A DNA stretch of 64,000 nt from Camelus bactrianus (Eukaryota > Chordata > Mammalia > Artiodactyla > Camelidae). Location of the stretch: the NCBI RefSeq assembly GCF_048773025.1, contig NC_133544.1, forward strand, positions 8,308,001 through 8,372,000, written 5' to 3'. Below the pieces are notes generated by a model, which did not search any database, was not told the origin of the DNA, and saw nothing but the letters and a program-made list of their open reading frames with translations. Positions 13,075 through 22,975 of the stretch are shown here, one piece after another. The position numbers and the translations under genes were made by a program. Positions within the stretch are counted from its first letter, which is position 1. The number at the start of each line of letters is the position of its first letter.

Positions 13075-13645
13075 AGGGATGCTTTAAAGAGCAAGGCTGA
13101 GTGGTTCACAGCAAACACAGACAACCACCTAAAGGCCCAACAGTGAGAGAAGGGGGAGATGTGTGTACATCTAACCATGAAGTACCACACGGCCCTTACA
13201 GTGGCCTGCTTACATAGACCGATGAATGTGGAAGCTAATTCACAGCTGTTAATGAAAAAGTACCTGAGAGCAATGTTCACAGCATGCAACCATCTGTGTA
13301 CATGATGATATTCAACCTACTGTTTATGGGGAAATGTCTAGAATGTCTTTGGATCCAGTAACAGAAACAAGGGAAGCTGTCCACTGTCACAGGAAATGTG
13401 AGGACAGTAACCTAAAGAGTGGGTCCTGCCTAAAGGCAATGGAATTTCAAAATTTCAGGGAAAATGATCTCACCAGACACATCTGCAGGCCACCTGGTCT
13501 ATAATTTCCTTGCTAAATACTAACTGTGGTTGCCTCTAGGTGGCGGTGTTTGAGGATTCTTTTAATTCCACAGAACTTAATTCTTTTAATTCTGTAGAAT
13601 TTTTTAATTGTAATTTTTTTCAACTGTAACTATGCATGTGTGATT
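13075..13645 (+). repeat. L1M 3' fragment
   Basis: Reads as decayed ORF2 end and 3' untranslated region: CAACCACCTAAAGGCCCAAC, AAGTACCACACGGCCC, then GTGGTTGCCTCTAGGTGG. Many changes; inert. Confidence 0.6.
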
Positions 13646-13659
13646 TATGAAAAGACAAG

Positions 13660-14380
13660 TCAGGATGGGAGAGAGTTGCTGTGTCCAGCAGCCCCTAGTC
13701 GTTGGCATAAAAGGCCTCTCTCTGGCCCCCTTGCAGGAAAGGCACCCCTAAACTATGCTCTTTGGGGTCAGCCTGCCACATTCCTGACAGTGACGCAGAG
13801 GCAGAGTGCTGGATTCTTTGAGAGGACATTTGCTTTGCACAGAAATCCCAGAAACAAGCAATGGAAAAGGCCTCGTGGTCCAGCCCCCAGTAACCAGAAG
13901 CCCTTTTTATTAAAATAAATTTCTATGCATTTCCCTTTCCCAAGCTACCTTTGAGACCCCCGGACTACTGAGCTATGTGACTTTGGGACTTGATCTTGTT
14001 AGGGCCTCAGCTGGTTATTGGTGAATTAAAAGGAAAAGAAAATCATAGAAAAAGGGTTTCTCTACCCTGTCCTCACCCCATCCTGTAGAATCACAGGGTC
14101 CCTAAGCTCCCTTTTACCTTCCTACAGTCCAGGTCCCTCGCACTGAACTTGAAAGTCTCTGAGGTATCCTGTTCCCCAACCACCCTCATCCCCATGCTGG
14201 AACTCAGGCCCCCTGGAGATCTTTATTTGGGGGCTTAAGTTGGGCTGCAAAGGTGAAGGCAGCTCCTGGAACCCAGGCCCGATTCCCCACCACATGACTT
14301 CATGGTCCCAGGGCCTCTGCTAAGTCAACTCACCTTTCCAGGTCACTCTTTTCTGTAACAGTTAAATGAGCCAAAGATAC
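13660..14380. other. Unassigned sequence
   Basis: A 92-codon plus frame (13640-13918) has no recognisable domain. No repeat recognised. Confidence 0.4.
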
Positions 14381-14384
14381 CTAC

Positions 14385-14520
14385 CTGATGGAACTGGGGG
14401 CTATTATCACACCCCATTTACAGATAAGGAAAGCCAAGGCTCACAGAGCTGGTGTGAAACGCATGTGGTCACCTAGACCATACAAGGCAGAGATGGGATT
14501 CAGGCCTGGGCTGTTTCCAG
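14385..14520 (-). repeat. MIR SINE
   Basis: Reversed MIR: CCCCATTTACAGATAAGGAA, then GCAGAGATGGGATTCAGGCC. Confidence 0.75.
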
Positions 14521-14789
14521 CCATCAGCAAGCATCTGGCAGCCGCAAGCCCCCAGGCCACACTGCCATGCATGCCTGGCCCTCCCCTGCCAGACCCCTGG
14601 CTTTCTGAGTCCCTTTCCAGGGTAGAAGTTAAAAGCATCAGTTCAGCTGTGCTGACCAGGCCAGGTGCATTGTGATCAAGAAGAGGCAGGCTCGGCGGGA
14701 AGCTGTGTGCTGTGACTGAACTAGCCAGACGGCTCCGACAGAGCTCAGACCCACAGCCTGGACCACACAAGGTGTGGGCGGCACACGGA

Positions 14790-14950
14790 CACGGAGCCAG
14801 AAGGTCTGATTCTGCTGGTTTCCAGCTGCGCGACCTTCGAAAAGTCAATGAGTCTTTTTGAGCCTTTCCTCCTCATCTTGTAAGATGCGGAGAGGCACAT
14901 GCATCTCATGGGGTTGTTGTGAGGGCCCTGCAGGATGGGTGGGAAGTACC
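14790..14950 (+). repeat. MIR SINE
   Basis: MIR sense: CTGCGCGACCTTCGAAAAGT, CTCCTCATCTTGTAAGATG, then GGGGTTGTTGTGAGGGCC. Confidence 0.7.
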
Positions 14951-15497
14951 CAGCCCTCGTGTTGTTTTGGGTATTGCTCTTGGTGCCAAGGCTGGGCTGG
15001 GTGCACTTGGACTCTGAAGACCCAGGGTCATGGGCAGCCTATTCCTTCCATGTGCCCTCAAAGATGCCTTAGGATTCTGGGGGAAGCCATGAGTTTGCCC
15101 AGTGCGGGCTTGCAGGCTATGTTAAATTAGAACAGAAATAAGACTCTCTCTGTGGGAGGGAGCACTGCCACTTTGGTTGGCAGTCATAGAACGGGCAGCT
15201 TTATTTCCAGGCTGTGGATTAGGACAACCTATATGAACCATCAGGGAGCTGTTGAGAGGATCGGAAAGGCAGTTTTTCCCCTCAATAAATTTCAAATTAG
15301 TACACTTGAAAAATCACTGGGGCTTCTACCGTCCAAACAAAACAGTTTCAGTTTAACAGAGTCACATTCAGTTTTGTACGTGTGCGTGTGTTTAATAAAG
15401 TAAAAATATGTTTAGGTAAACAAAGGACGCAGAAGTTTTAAAACACCAGAAGACTGGGGGGGAAGAAAGGATATCAATATTTTTTTTCCATCGCACC

Positions 15498-15503
15498 TTT
15501 ATT
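15498..15503 (-). terminator. Distal AATAAA downstream of the TUNAR exon (possible longer 3' end)
   Basis: The minus strand reads ACAATAAAGGTGCG. It is about 840 nt beyond the main candidate and would extend the transcript through a MIR copy at 15855-16015. I rank it below the 16340 signal because the sequence between them contains a repeat and looks like ordinary flank. Confidence 0.25.
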
Positions 15504-15854
15504 GTTTGTTCATTGTTCAGAATTTTCATACAATCTTTCTAGAACCACACAGAAGCTGTGAGACAGCCCCCTCACCCGACAGTCCATTACATTCCTAACC
15601 AGTCTCCTTCCTGTGCCTCATCCTCATGTCTATGGCCTCCTGCCCATGTGCAAGGAGTTCCCAGGGATTGTTCATTTCTTAAGAGGGAGGGTAGGAAGGT
15701 GTGCAGAGGCCAGCAAAACCGTGGATTTGTATCTGACCCCCAAGGGCCCTCTCCTGGACCGTCCTCACCTCTCCACCTCCTCTTTCCCCAGCATTTACCA
15801 ACCCTCACTAGGCCAGAGAATCAGAGAGATTGGGGGTTTGCATCTTGACTCACC

Positions 15855-16015
15855 ACTAGTAGCCACCTGACCACAGGAAAGTTTCTGGATCTCTCTAAGC
15901 CCTCCTTTCTCTTCTACAATGTAGGGCAAAAACTCCCTATCTCACTTACCATGAGAATTCAATGACTTAAAGAATAGAGTGTCTGGCACACAGTGTGCCC
16001 TGAATGCACATCAGC
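15855..16015 (+). repeat. MIR SINE
   Basis: MIR sense, including AGAGTGTCTGGCACACAGTG near its 3' end. It lies just left of the repeat-free TUNAR exon block. The interval 14960-15850 holds nothing I recognise. Confidence 0.7.
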
Positions 16016-16339
16016 CTCCTTCCTTCTGGTGGGGAAGACACCTGATGAGAGCCAGGTTCTCAGGGCATTTACTGCATAAAAGAGCCTGGTCCCTTAGAAG
16101 AGCCCAAGAAATGACTCTCTAATGGTGGAATTTCAGACACCACAACATCAGGAGGGAGAGATCTGGCAGGAGAGACATCCTGGGCAACCTCTGAATCCAA
16201 CTAAGAAGACTGCTGCTTCTTTGGCCCACAGGCAAGGCTGGCGCTGGCAGAAGGAATTCTAACCCTCTTTCTAAGGCCACGCCACTGCAGCCAGTCAAAG
16301 GCCCGTCTCAGGGAGCCAGGAGCACAGGGCAAATTCAGA

Positions 16340-16345
16340 TTTATT
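16340..16345 (-). terminator. Polyadenylation signal AATAAA, likely main 3' end of TUNAR
   Basis: The minus strand has a canonical AATAAA, followed 15-30 nt on by a G/T-containing stretch (TTTGCCCTGTGCTCC). It marks the end of the repeat-free block, so cleavage near 16310-16330 is the simplest model. Confidence 0.55.
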
Positions 16346-16720
16346 GAACTGTCCCTGCCAGAGAGGAAGTAGCAGGTGAGTATAAACCAGGAGCTTTAAG
16401 AAACACAGCAGTCTTTGAGGGTGATCATTGCGTCCCCTTCTAGTGACCTTGAAAAGTCACCTGTCACAGGGGTGTTCTCATAGCCTGAAACACCCAGGTG
16501 AGCTCTTACAGTGGGGAGTCCTTGTGCCATTTGCACCCCACCTACTTTGGAAAGGATCCCAAGTGGCTTGCTAAGGATGGAACTAGGCACCTAATGCTGA
16601 GCTTCCCCCCTGTTCTCATCTCTCACGGTATGCGGCCATTAAAATCAAATCTGCTCAACAAATGATCACAAGAATGAAATAATAATGTTGCTGTTAAGAA
16701 TACTCCATCCTACAGTTGAT

Positions 16721-16918
16721 CTACAAAGGTAGCTGCGCTCTTCCTCCACGGTAGTCCTTGTAAAAATTTTTTAAAGCTGATCTATCTCTCAGCCCTTGTT
16801 CATGCATCATTCTTAGTAAGGATACAGTGCATCCAAGGTCCACATGCCCACGATCGTTTGGTATCTCCGGTATAACAACAAAAAGCCGCTCAATGGACAA
16901 TCTTGAAACATGCACCAA
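16721..16918 (-). other. 65-codon open frame in the distal part of the TUNAR terminal exon
   Basis: An ATG-initiated frame (MVHVSRLSIERLFVVIPEIP at its start, ending RAQLPL) lies about 790 nt after the microprotein stop. It has no recognisable domain, signal peptide or membrane segment, and its charge is mixed. It falls in a part of the exon with complex, repeat-free sequence that I suspect is the conserved RNA element, so conservation there need not mean coding. I list it as a candidate only. A second frame, of 91 codons at 17584-17309, is of the same kind. Confidence 0.2.
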
Positions 16919-17135
16919 CCAAGATCCTGGCTGGTATATTACAGAAAAACATCCTCCAGACCGAAAAGAGCAAGGAGAGAGGAGGTAAAGGATTCAAGAG
17001 GAGCGAATCAGGACGAGAGTGATTTCACAACGTTCGTCTGCAGTCTAGGGGTTTAAGCAGGTAAAACCAAGGAAAGCTCTATGGATCCGGGGGTGCCTCC
17101 CCAAGTATTTGGTTCATGCTAAAAAATAGAGCACA

Positions 17136-17141
17136 TTTATT
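17136..17141 (-). terminator. Proximal AATAAA inside the TUNAR terminal exon (alternative 3' end)
   Basis: AATAAA occurs on the minus strand in an AT-rich part of the exon, about 560 nt after the microprotein stop codon. If used, it gives an mRNA that keeps the CDS but loses the distal 800 nt. Another AATAAA lies at 17566-17561 in a less favourable, less AT-rich context. Confidence 0.35.
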
Positions 17142-17702
17142 AAAAATATATATTTATAAACCTTGATATGAACAGATACACATGTCAAGCCAATGAAAAA
17201 AGAAAAATAAGTTATCTCCCCGGTATCAAATAGTCAGACACTTTTGATGAATGGGATGCTTGTCAAAGGATTGTCCCTGTGGTTTTTTGTACTAAACAGC
17301 TCATTGGATTAGGAGGAAACGCGTGTCCTGGGAGACATGGTGAGCTGCATCCGCTTTGTTCCTCTCTTTGAATACGTGACATGTGTCAGCGATCTGGGAT
17401 AACGAATCTCTGCACCCATCCGCTCCCCAAGGGCGTCAAAGGCTGGTCTTCCAGGCGTTCTTTCGGGCCCCCTACCAGCGACGTTGAGTTCCTTGCTGGG
17501 TGAATGATTTTTGTTGGATTCATTGTGCTTTAGTGTCTGCTCCTTGTGTAGCAGGATCGGTTTATTTTGGTGACCCTTTATCAAGTTTGAAGGTGCATTT
17601 GACCGAGCGGAGTATGTAGGTCAAGGTCGCTTGTTGGTACAGCGTCCGGTCACTGATCTGCCGACACGCAGGACTCCTGTCCTTCGGCCATCCCGAGGCC
17701 AT

Positions 17703-17849
17703 TCAGAGAGTGGTGTATATGTATACAAATATGATGACGATTAGGTTCAGAATGGTCCCAATAATCCCCAGCATCGCCAAGACACTCTCCTCTTTACTCT
17801 CTTTTTCTTGGCCTCCTCTGTCCTCATCATTTCCACTCGTGATTACCAT
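17703..17849 (-). CDS. TUNAR: TUNAR/BNLN microprotein, 48 aa, single-pass membrane protein
   Basis: The frame runs from ATG (17849-17847) to TGA (17705-17703), exactly 48 codons. The start begins MVITSGNDED and is followed by a charged stretch rich in E, K and S up to about residue 22. Residues 23-45 form one uninterrupted hydrophobic helix (VLAMLGIIGT... ending FVYIY), and the protein ends TTL. The start context is strong (AAG before the ATG and G after it). From family knowledge, this microprotein sits in the endoplasmic reticulum, associates with SERCA calcium pumps and affects neural differentiation and beta-cell calcium and insulin secretion. The frame is intact, with no lost residues that I can see. 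The whole CDS lies in one exon, 39 nt after a splice acceptor, and the frame stays open back to that acceptor. The annotation is firm; whether the protein is made in this species is inferred. Confidence 0.95.
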   Translation of the reverse strand: MVITSGNDEDRGGQEKESKEESVLAMLGIIGTILNLIVIIFVYIYTTL

Positions 17850-17888
17850 CTTGGTTGCAAATGTCTTTATCTTCCTCCCCAGGCTAAC

Positions 17889-17903
17889 CTGTAATTGGAA
17901 AGA
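17889..17903 (-). other. Splice acceptor of the TUNAR terminal exon
   Basis: The minus strand reads CTCTTTCCAATTACAG and then GTTAGCCTGG. The AG is at 17890-17889 and a short pyrimidine tract precedes it. The exon begins in the frame that leads, without a stop, through 13 codons into the microprotein ATG. Confidence 0.75.
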
Positions 17904-18399
17904 GGCACAAAAGATGATGGTATATAAGCATCCTCTCCACAGCCGGGCAGATCAAGTTGGGCAGTGATTTCATGCCTGGGGACTCGATCTCGATTGGGAG
18001 TGAAAAATCACCCATGGAGCCAATCTTGGGACACACTGCTCTTGGCCGTGGAGAAATGGCAGAGCATGACTGATCAATTTCAAGGATGAATGTCCTGACA
18101 TTGGTATAAAGAGATTAGCCCAGGAGTCCAGCCTGGGCGCCACTCACTCTACTGAGCTTGTTTTAGATCTTTTCCTTGAAGCAGAAATGGAGACAGCTGC
18201 ACAGGAGTCAAACCAAACACATGGGCTCTCCCGCAGCAGCAGGGATTTTACACACGTTCACGTGCTGGATCCTGCCCTAGAAAAGTGCTGTCCTGCACGT
18301 ACACACAGTGGGTAGGAGGGCATCACAATCACACCGTGAGCAGGGTGAACTGAACCCAGGGGAGGCGATTTACTGAGACCAGAGAGGATGCGGGGTGGG

Positions 18400-19110
18400 G
18401 AGAGCATCATAAGAAACCTGCATCACCTCCAGCAGGAGCATAAATTGGTATAATCATTCTGCAAAGTTCCTTGACATTCCCTACAAAAGCAAAGAGACAT
18501 CTCTTCTAGAATTGGGCTAAGCATCTGATCTCCAAGGTGTCCATCCTAGAGAAATCCCTGCATCTCTGCACCTGGAGGGGACAGGAATGCTCCTTTGAGC
18601 TTTGTTTGTGACAGCAGAGGACTGGAAGCGACCCAGATGTTCACCAAGAGTAGGACAGACAGACACGTGGAGATGGCCCCTACGATGGTCCCGTCCACAT
18701 GAGAAAATACTGTACAGCAGGGAAATGAATGCACTGAGACTACACGTGACAATGTGGATGAGACCCTAACCCCTCATGGAGAGTGAAAAAGCATGTTGCA
18801 GAGAATATGGACAGCATGCATCAATTCATGAAGGCTCAAAACAGGCAAAACCAAACCAATACATTGTTTAGAGACATATACTTATGAAAGGCAAGAGAAT
18901 GATGAACATGAAATTCAGGAGAGGGGCATCTTATAGGGAAGGACAGACTGAGGAGCCACTGGGAGGAGCAAGAAAGGCCTTCAACGTACTGGTTATTTTC
19001 CGTTTGTTAAGCTGGGTGGGGAGTACTCATGGGTTCATTTTTATCCTTACCCTTTCAACTGTTTCAGAGATTCTTTTGTACATATGATGTATTTTGCAAT
19101 AATTGAAATC
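18400..19110 (+). repeat. L1M 3' fragment (decayed ORF2 end and 3' UTR)
   Basis: Reads as diverged L1 ORF2 end: GACTGGAAGCGACCCAGATG, then ACAATGTGGATGAGACC, and the typical GTTCATTTTTATCC region near the 3' end. Confidence 0.65.
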
Positions 19111-19350
19111 ATTTCTTTTTACTCCTTAAGGTGATAAACATGGCCATCCAGGGGCCTGGCAGGCAGCTGAAGCCTTCTTTTCCACTGATTACTAATCCAA
19201 ACAATATGGAAGGAATGACCAATGTATGTGAGGTGGCTACAGCCTGTCTACTTGATGGGATGTGACACGGACCAGGCCAGGGCCCCCAGCTGCAGCTCTT
19301 CCATTAGAGAGCTCTGCTGTTAGGGCTGGAAGGCTTTTCATACTCCGGAG

Positions 19351-19840
19351 TGTGACAGTTAATTTTATATGTCAACTCGACTGAATCATAAGGTGCTCAG
19401 ACACTTGTCAAACAGGATTCTGGGTGTGTCTGTGAGGATGTTTCTGGGTGAGATTAACATTCGAATTGGTAGACCAGGTGAAGCAGATTGCCCTCCCCAG
19501 TTGGGTGGGCCTCATCTAATCAGTTGAAGGCCAGAATAGAAGAAAAAGGCTGAGTAAGAGGGAATTCCTCCTGCCTGCCTGCCTTTAAGCTGGGACATCA
19601 GCTTTTCTCTGCTCTCGAATTCAAACTGAAACATTGACTCTTCTTGGGTCTTGACCCTACTGGTCTTTATATTGAAAGGAAACCATCAACTCTCCTGAGT
19701 CTCCTGTTTGCTGACTCACCCTGCAGATCCCAAGACTTGCCAGCCTCCATATGACATGAGCCAATTTCTTATCATAAATTATCTATCTATCTATCTATCA
19801 TTGGTTCTGTTGCCCTGGAGAACCCTGACTAACTAATTCA
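19351..19840 (+). mobile_element. MLT2-like ERVL solo LTR fossil
   Basis: The unit begins TGTGACAGTTAATTTTATAT and ends near CTGACTAACTAATTCA. The family hallmarks are present: GTCAACTCGACTG, TCTGGGTGTGTCTGTGAGG, GGGCCTCATCTAATCAG and CTGGAGAACCCTGACTAA. A (TATC)n tract at 19781-19800 sits where the family has an AT-rich stretch. No internal viral region is attached. Old, from before the camelid radiation. Confidence 0.8.
19778..19800 (+). repeat. (TATC)n microsatellite
   Basis: Four to five TATC units inside the LTR; short and possibly polymorphic. Confidence 0.8.
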
Positions 19841-20244
19841 GGGGTCAAAGGATATCTCAGGACAAATACGTGGGAAGAGTCCCAGAAAGGAATCCAGGAA
19901 AGGGAGGAGTGTTGCTGCAAGGGGAAGCATCTGCATGCCTCTTCCTCTGGGCACATTGATCCCTGTAAGGGCCAGGTCATGCCTTGCAGATCAAGTCTGG
20001 ATTGGGAACACAGTGCATGTCGATAGACATCTGTGTGAAGGAGAAACAGGCAGTGAGGACTAGGGGACATGATGCAACAGGAATGTGTGCACAAATGAAC
20101 AAGCAAACGTCTTAGAGGGAAGTTTCATGCCCTTCACAACTTTGGTTTACTTGATAGGCTTAGAGTGGGCTCCTACCTGCAAAGCTCAGCTAGGCAAAGC
20201 TGTTAGTTAGCTCTGTTTGGTTTTCTTCCTTTTTTCTTCCTAGT

Positions 20245-20800
20245 GTAGTTTTTAAATGATGTATAATACACATACAGAAAAATGCACACTTTAAGTAGAC
20301 AGCTTGATAAGTTTTTGCATCTGCTTAGCTATCACCAAGATCAAGAAACAGAACCTTCCAGTCTCCAGGAGGCCTCTGGCTCCCTACCTCACTCACAATC
20401 CTTTCTTCCTTCTCGTTGAAAAACCATTACCCTAACTTTTAACATTCTAGGTGCATTTTGTCTGTTCATGAATTTTGTAGAAATAGAATCACATAGTATG
20501 TCCTCTTCTGAGTCTGTTTTTTTTTTCCCCAGTGTGATGTTGGTGAGATTCTCTGGTGTTGTGCATAGCTATGACTCAGTCATCCTCACTGTGAACAGTA
20601 TCCCATACACTGCAAATATTATTACACGTCCCCTGAAATACTGCAGCATGCATGTATTAACTAGAGTTCAATATTTGTCCAAAATGCTTTCTTTTGATGT
20701 AGAATTTATATGTGTGCCGTTTCCTCCTGGCTACCTACACCCCGGAGGAGAATCTGCATGTGAAAGTGATTGTCTCCGCTTGCTTGTCTGCGACTACTAG
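20245..20800 (-). repeat. L1M 3' UTR fragment
   Basis: Reversed L1 3' UTR features: ATGATGTATAATACACATAC, CACACTTTAAGTAGACAGC, GAATCACATAGTATGTCC. Confidence 0.65.
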
Positions 20801-20889
20801 ATTGGTCCCCTCTTTTATTTTGGTGATTTCATGGCCAAGCCCTTGCATGAAGTCACAAGAAGGCACAGGTGCTTTAGAAACCCATTCCC

Positions 20890-21065
20890 TTTTCTGCCTT
20901 GGCCAGACATCTACCCGGTTAACTCTTTAATGGGTCTCTTGTTCCTTGCAGTCTCCTCAGCTAGACTCCAAGCCTTGAGAAGGCGAGCTTTTGAATCTCC
21001 ACCTCCAAGCACAGAGCTTGACAGGGACCAGGCACTTCGGATAAGCATGCTGAACGAATGAGTGG
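20890..21065 (+). repeat. L2 LINE 3' end
   Basis: L2 signature: TAGACTCCAAGCCTTGAGAA, then CATGCTGAACGAATGAGTG at the end. Confidence 0.65.
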
Positions 21066-21764
21066 GGACCGCGGAGGGATCTGGCAGCCCCCTGTCTCTG
21101 CAGGGCAAGGAAGAGATCACCAAGGTCAGCCTAAAGAGATGCAATTAGTGCTGCTCTTAAAAACCAAAGACCCATCATCACAGTCACTCAAGCAAAACAA
21201 AGTGCCTGTCACGGAGGCTGCTTGGTTTCAAGGCTTAATTTAGCCTCTTCCCTGAGTTAACCCGAGATAGCTCTGACTCAGGAGGAAGCGGAGAAGAATA
21301 ATCAGGTCGACTGTGTTTACTTTCTGAGAACTCTGCAGCAAATCAAGAGCCCAGAAGAGGCCTCCTCCGACTCACAAAAGAGACGCATCCCACAAGTTTG
21401 TTTCCAAGATGCTTGAGTCATCAGCCTGAATTTCCCCAGAGGAACAGTGTTGGGAGTTGCAACTGGCTTCCCAAGGGAGCAACTGAGGGCTTCCTAGGAG
21501 AGAACCTTGAACATTGTTTTCTTTGGAAAAAGTTAGCTGGCCAAGGGAGCAGAGGGTAAGGCGCAGTGGAGGAGAATGAAAGAGGCTGGAGACCAGCTTT
21601 AGGGCAGTAAAAGGGATGGGAGGGGAAAATAAAACCAAAATAAAACAAAAAGCAAAAGCTGGCTTGGGCGATGTCTTACAGGAAGCCCACTGCACAGTCA
21701 TAAATTCATTCACTCACCCACTCATTCCTCCTTGCCAGGAGCTGGGAGTAGGGGGCAGTGGGAG

Positions 21765-21940
21765 TAACTGCTATGGGAAAGATGTCTCTTTGGGGGAATG
21801 ATAAAAATGTTCTAAATGTAGATATTGGTGATGGTTACCCAACTCTGCATATACAAAAACCACTGAATTGTATGCTTGGAATAGGTGAATTTTGTGCTTT
21901 GTGGATTCTCTCTCAATAAAGATGCAGATTTTAAAAAGGC
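21765..21940 (+). repeat. L1M (L1MB-like) extreme 3' end
   Basis: Hallmarks: GGTGATGGTTACCCAACTC, CCACTGAATTGTATGC and CTCTCTCAATAAAGATGC, then an A-run. Heavily 5'-truncated. The preceding interval 21066-21760 holds nothing recognised. Confidence 0.75.
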
Positions 21941-22676
21941 AGCACTTGGAATAATATCTGAAATATAAATTATCTAGAAATTGAACACAAATGTGTAAAA
22001 CCTTTATAAGGAAAATTAGAAAAGTTTACTAACAGACATAAGGGTACACCTACGTAAAAAGAAAGACAGACCAGCTTCAAGGAGCGTGAGAGTCACTATC
22101 CAGAGAACAGGAGTTTTTCCTAAGGTGATCTACGTAGATTTATCGCAGCCAACGTTTCCGCAGGGTTTTTGGTGCTACTGGATAAGCTGATTCTAAAATG
22201 TGTATCGAAGTGCAAAGGGATGGTAATAGCCAAGTTATTTACTGAAGAAGAATAAGATGGGAGAGCTTGCCTAAGACATCATGAATTATTACACAGGTTC
22301 GGCAGTTAAGCTTCAGACTATTAGGCCAAAAGAACAGACTGGAGCTACACATACATGGACACCGCTGATCCCTGGGGGAAACGGGCCTTTGGAGAAACAG
22401 CTGAAATAACTGAGTATCCATATGGAAAAATAAATGAAATCAAACCAGTGTTTCACAATTCCAGATGGATTCCAGACAATTGTGAAAGGGAAAACTTAAG
22501 GACTTTTATAAGACAACATAGGGAATATCTTTATGACCTTGGGGTAGAGGATACCTTAGTAAGACATAAAAGTTCAAACTATAAAGGAACATATTAATAA
22601 ATTCAACAACACTAAATTCAATGCCTCTGTTTTCAAAGAATGTCATAAAAAAGTAAAGAGTTAAGCCACAAGCTGG

Positions 22677-22790
22677 AATATATATATATGTGTGTGTGTG
22701 TGTGTATGTATATATACATACGTATTGTGTGTCTATCATATATATGTTATATACGCTATATGTATATATCATACATATTATGTTAGTGTC
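22677..22790 (+). repeat. (TA)n/(TG)n microsatellite
   Basis: TATATATATATGTGTGTGTG followed by imperfect TA/TG and ATACATA units. Confidence 0.9.
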
Positions 22791-22831
22791 AAGGCAGTAA
22801 GAAAATAATGAACAATAAAGAAAACTGGGCA

Positions 22832-22975
22832 GGGGAAAGGTGTAACTCATTGGTAGAGCGTGTGCTTAGCATGCGCAAGGTCCTGGGTTCAATCCCCAGT
22901 ACCTCCATTAAAAAAAATAATACAGACATAAATAAATAAAGAAACATAATTACCTACCCCCCCACCCCCAGAAAA
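22832..22975 (+). mobile_element. Camelid tRNA-Ala-derived SINE (Vic type)
   Basis: The head closely follows a tRNA-Ala (AGC) gene: an A box in GTAACTCATTGGTAGAGCG, an anticodon region with CTTAGCATGC, and a B box GGTTCAATCCC at 22886-22896. The tail is ACCTCCATTAAAA, then (AAATA)n, then AATTACCTACCCCCCC. The 15-bp duplication AAAGAAAACTGGGCA flanks it perfectly (22817-22831 and 22976-22990), so the insertion is fairly young. This SINE family is restricted to camelids, so it is the main clue to the organism. Confidence 0.92.

Larger units (their letters stand above)
16320..17888 (-). ncRNA. TUNAR: TUNAR terminal exon (5' edge at acceptor, 3' edge at poly(A) signal)
   Basis: On the minus strand the exon opens after a pyrimidine-rich acceptor ending in AATTACAG. 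It contains the 48-codon CDS near its 5' edge and runs on about 1.4 kb as non-coding RNA to an AATAAA signal at 16345-16340. No interspersed repeat was recognised anywhere in it, unlike its flanks. CpG dinucleotides and complex sequence are scattered through it, especially at 16620-16920 and 17300-17700, which suggests selection. From family knowledge, TUNA/megamind carries a segment conserved from fish to human in its terminal region; I cannot fix its limits here without an alignment. Smaller exons would result from internal signals at 17566-17561 or 17141-17136, and a longer one from 15503-15498. Confidence 0.7.

Noticed and set aside
17309-17584. 91-codon minus-strand frame in the TUNAR exon
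   Set aside because: No domain, downstream of the real CDS, and no start-context or conservation evidence available. Kept only as a note with the 65-codon frame.
17710-17967. 85-codon plus-strand frame over the TUNAR CDS
   Set aside because: It is the antisense shadow of the microprotein exon. Its hydrophobic stretch mirrors the membrane helix on the real strand.
22832-22907. A tRNA-Ala (AGC) gene
   Set aside because: The tRNA-like head is followed by the Vic SINE tail and flanked by target-site duplications, so it is a SINE, not a tRNA gene.
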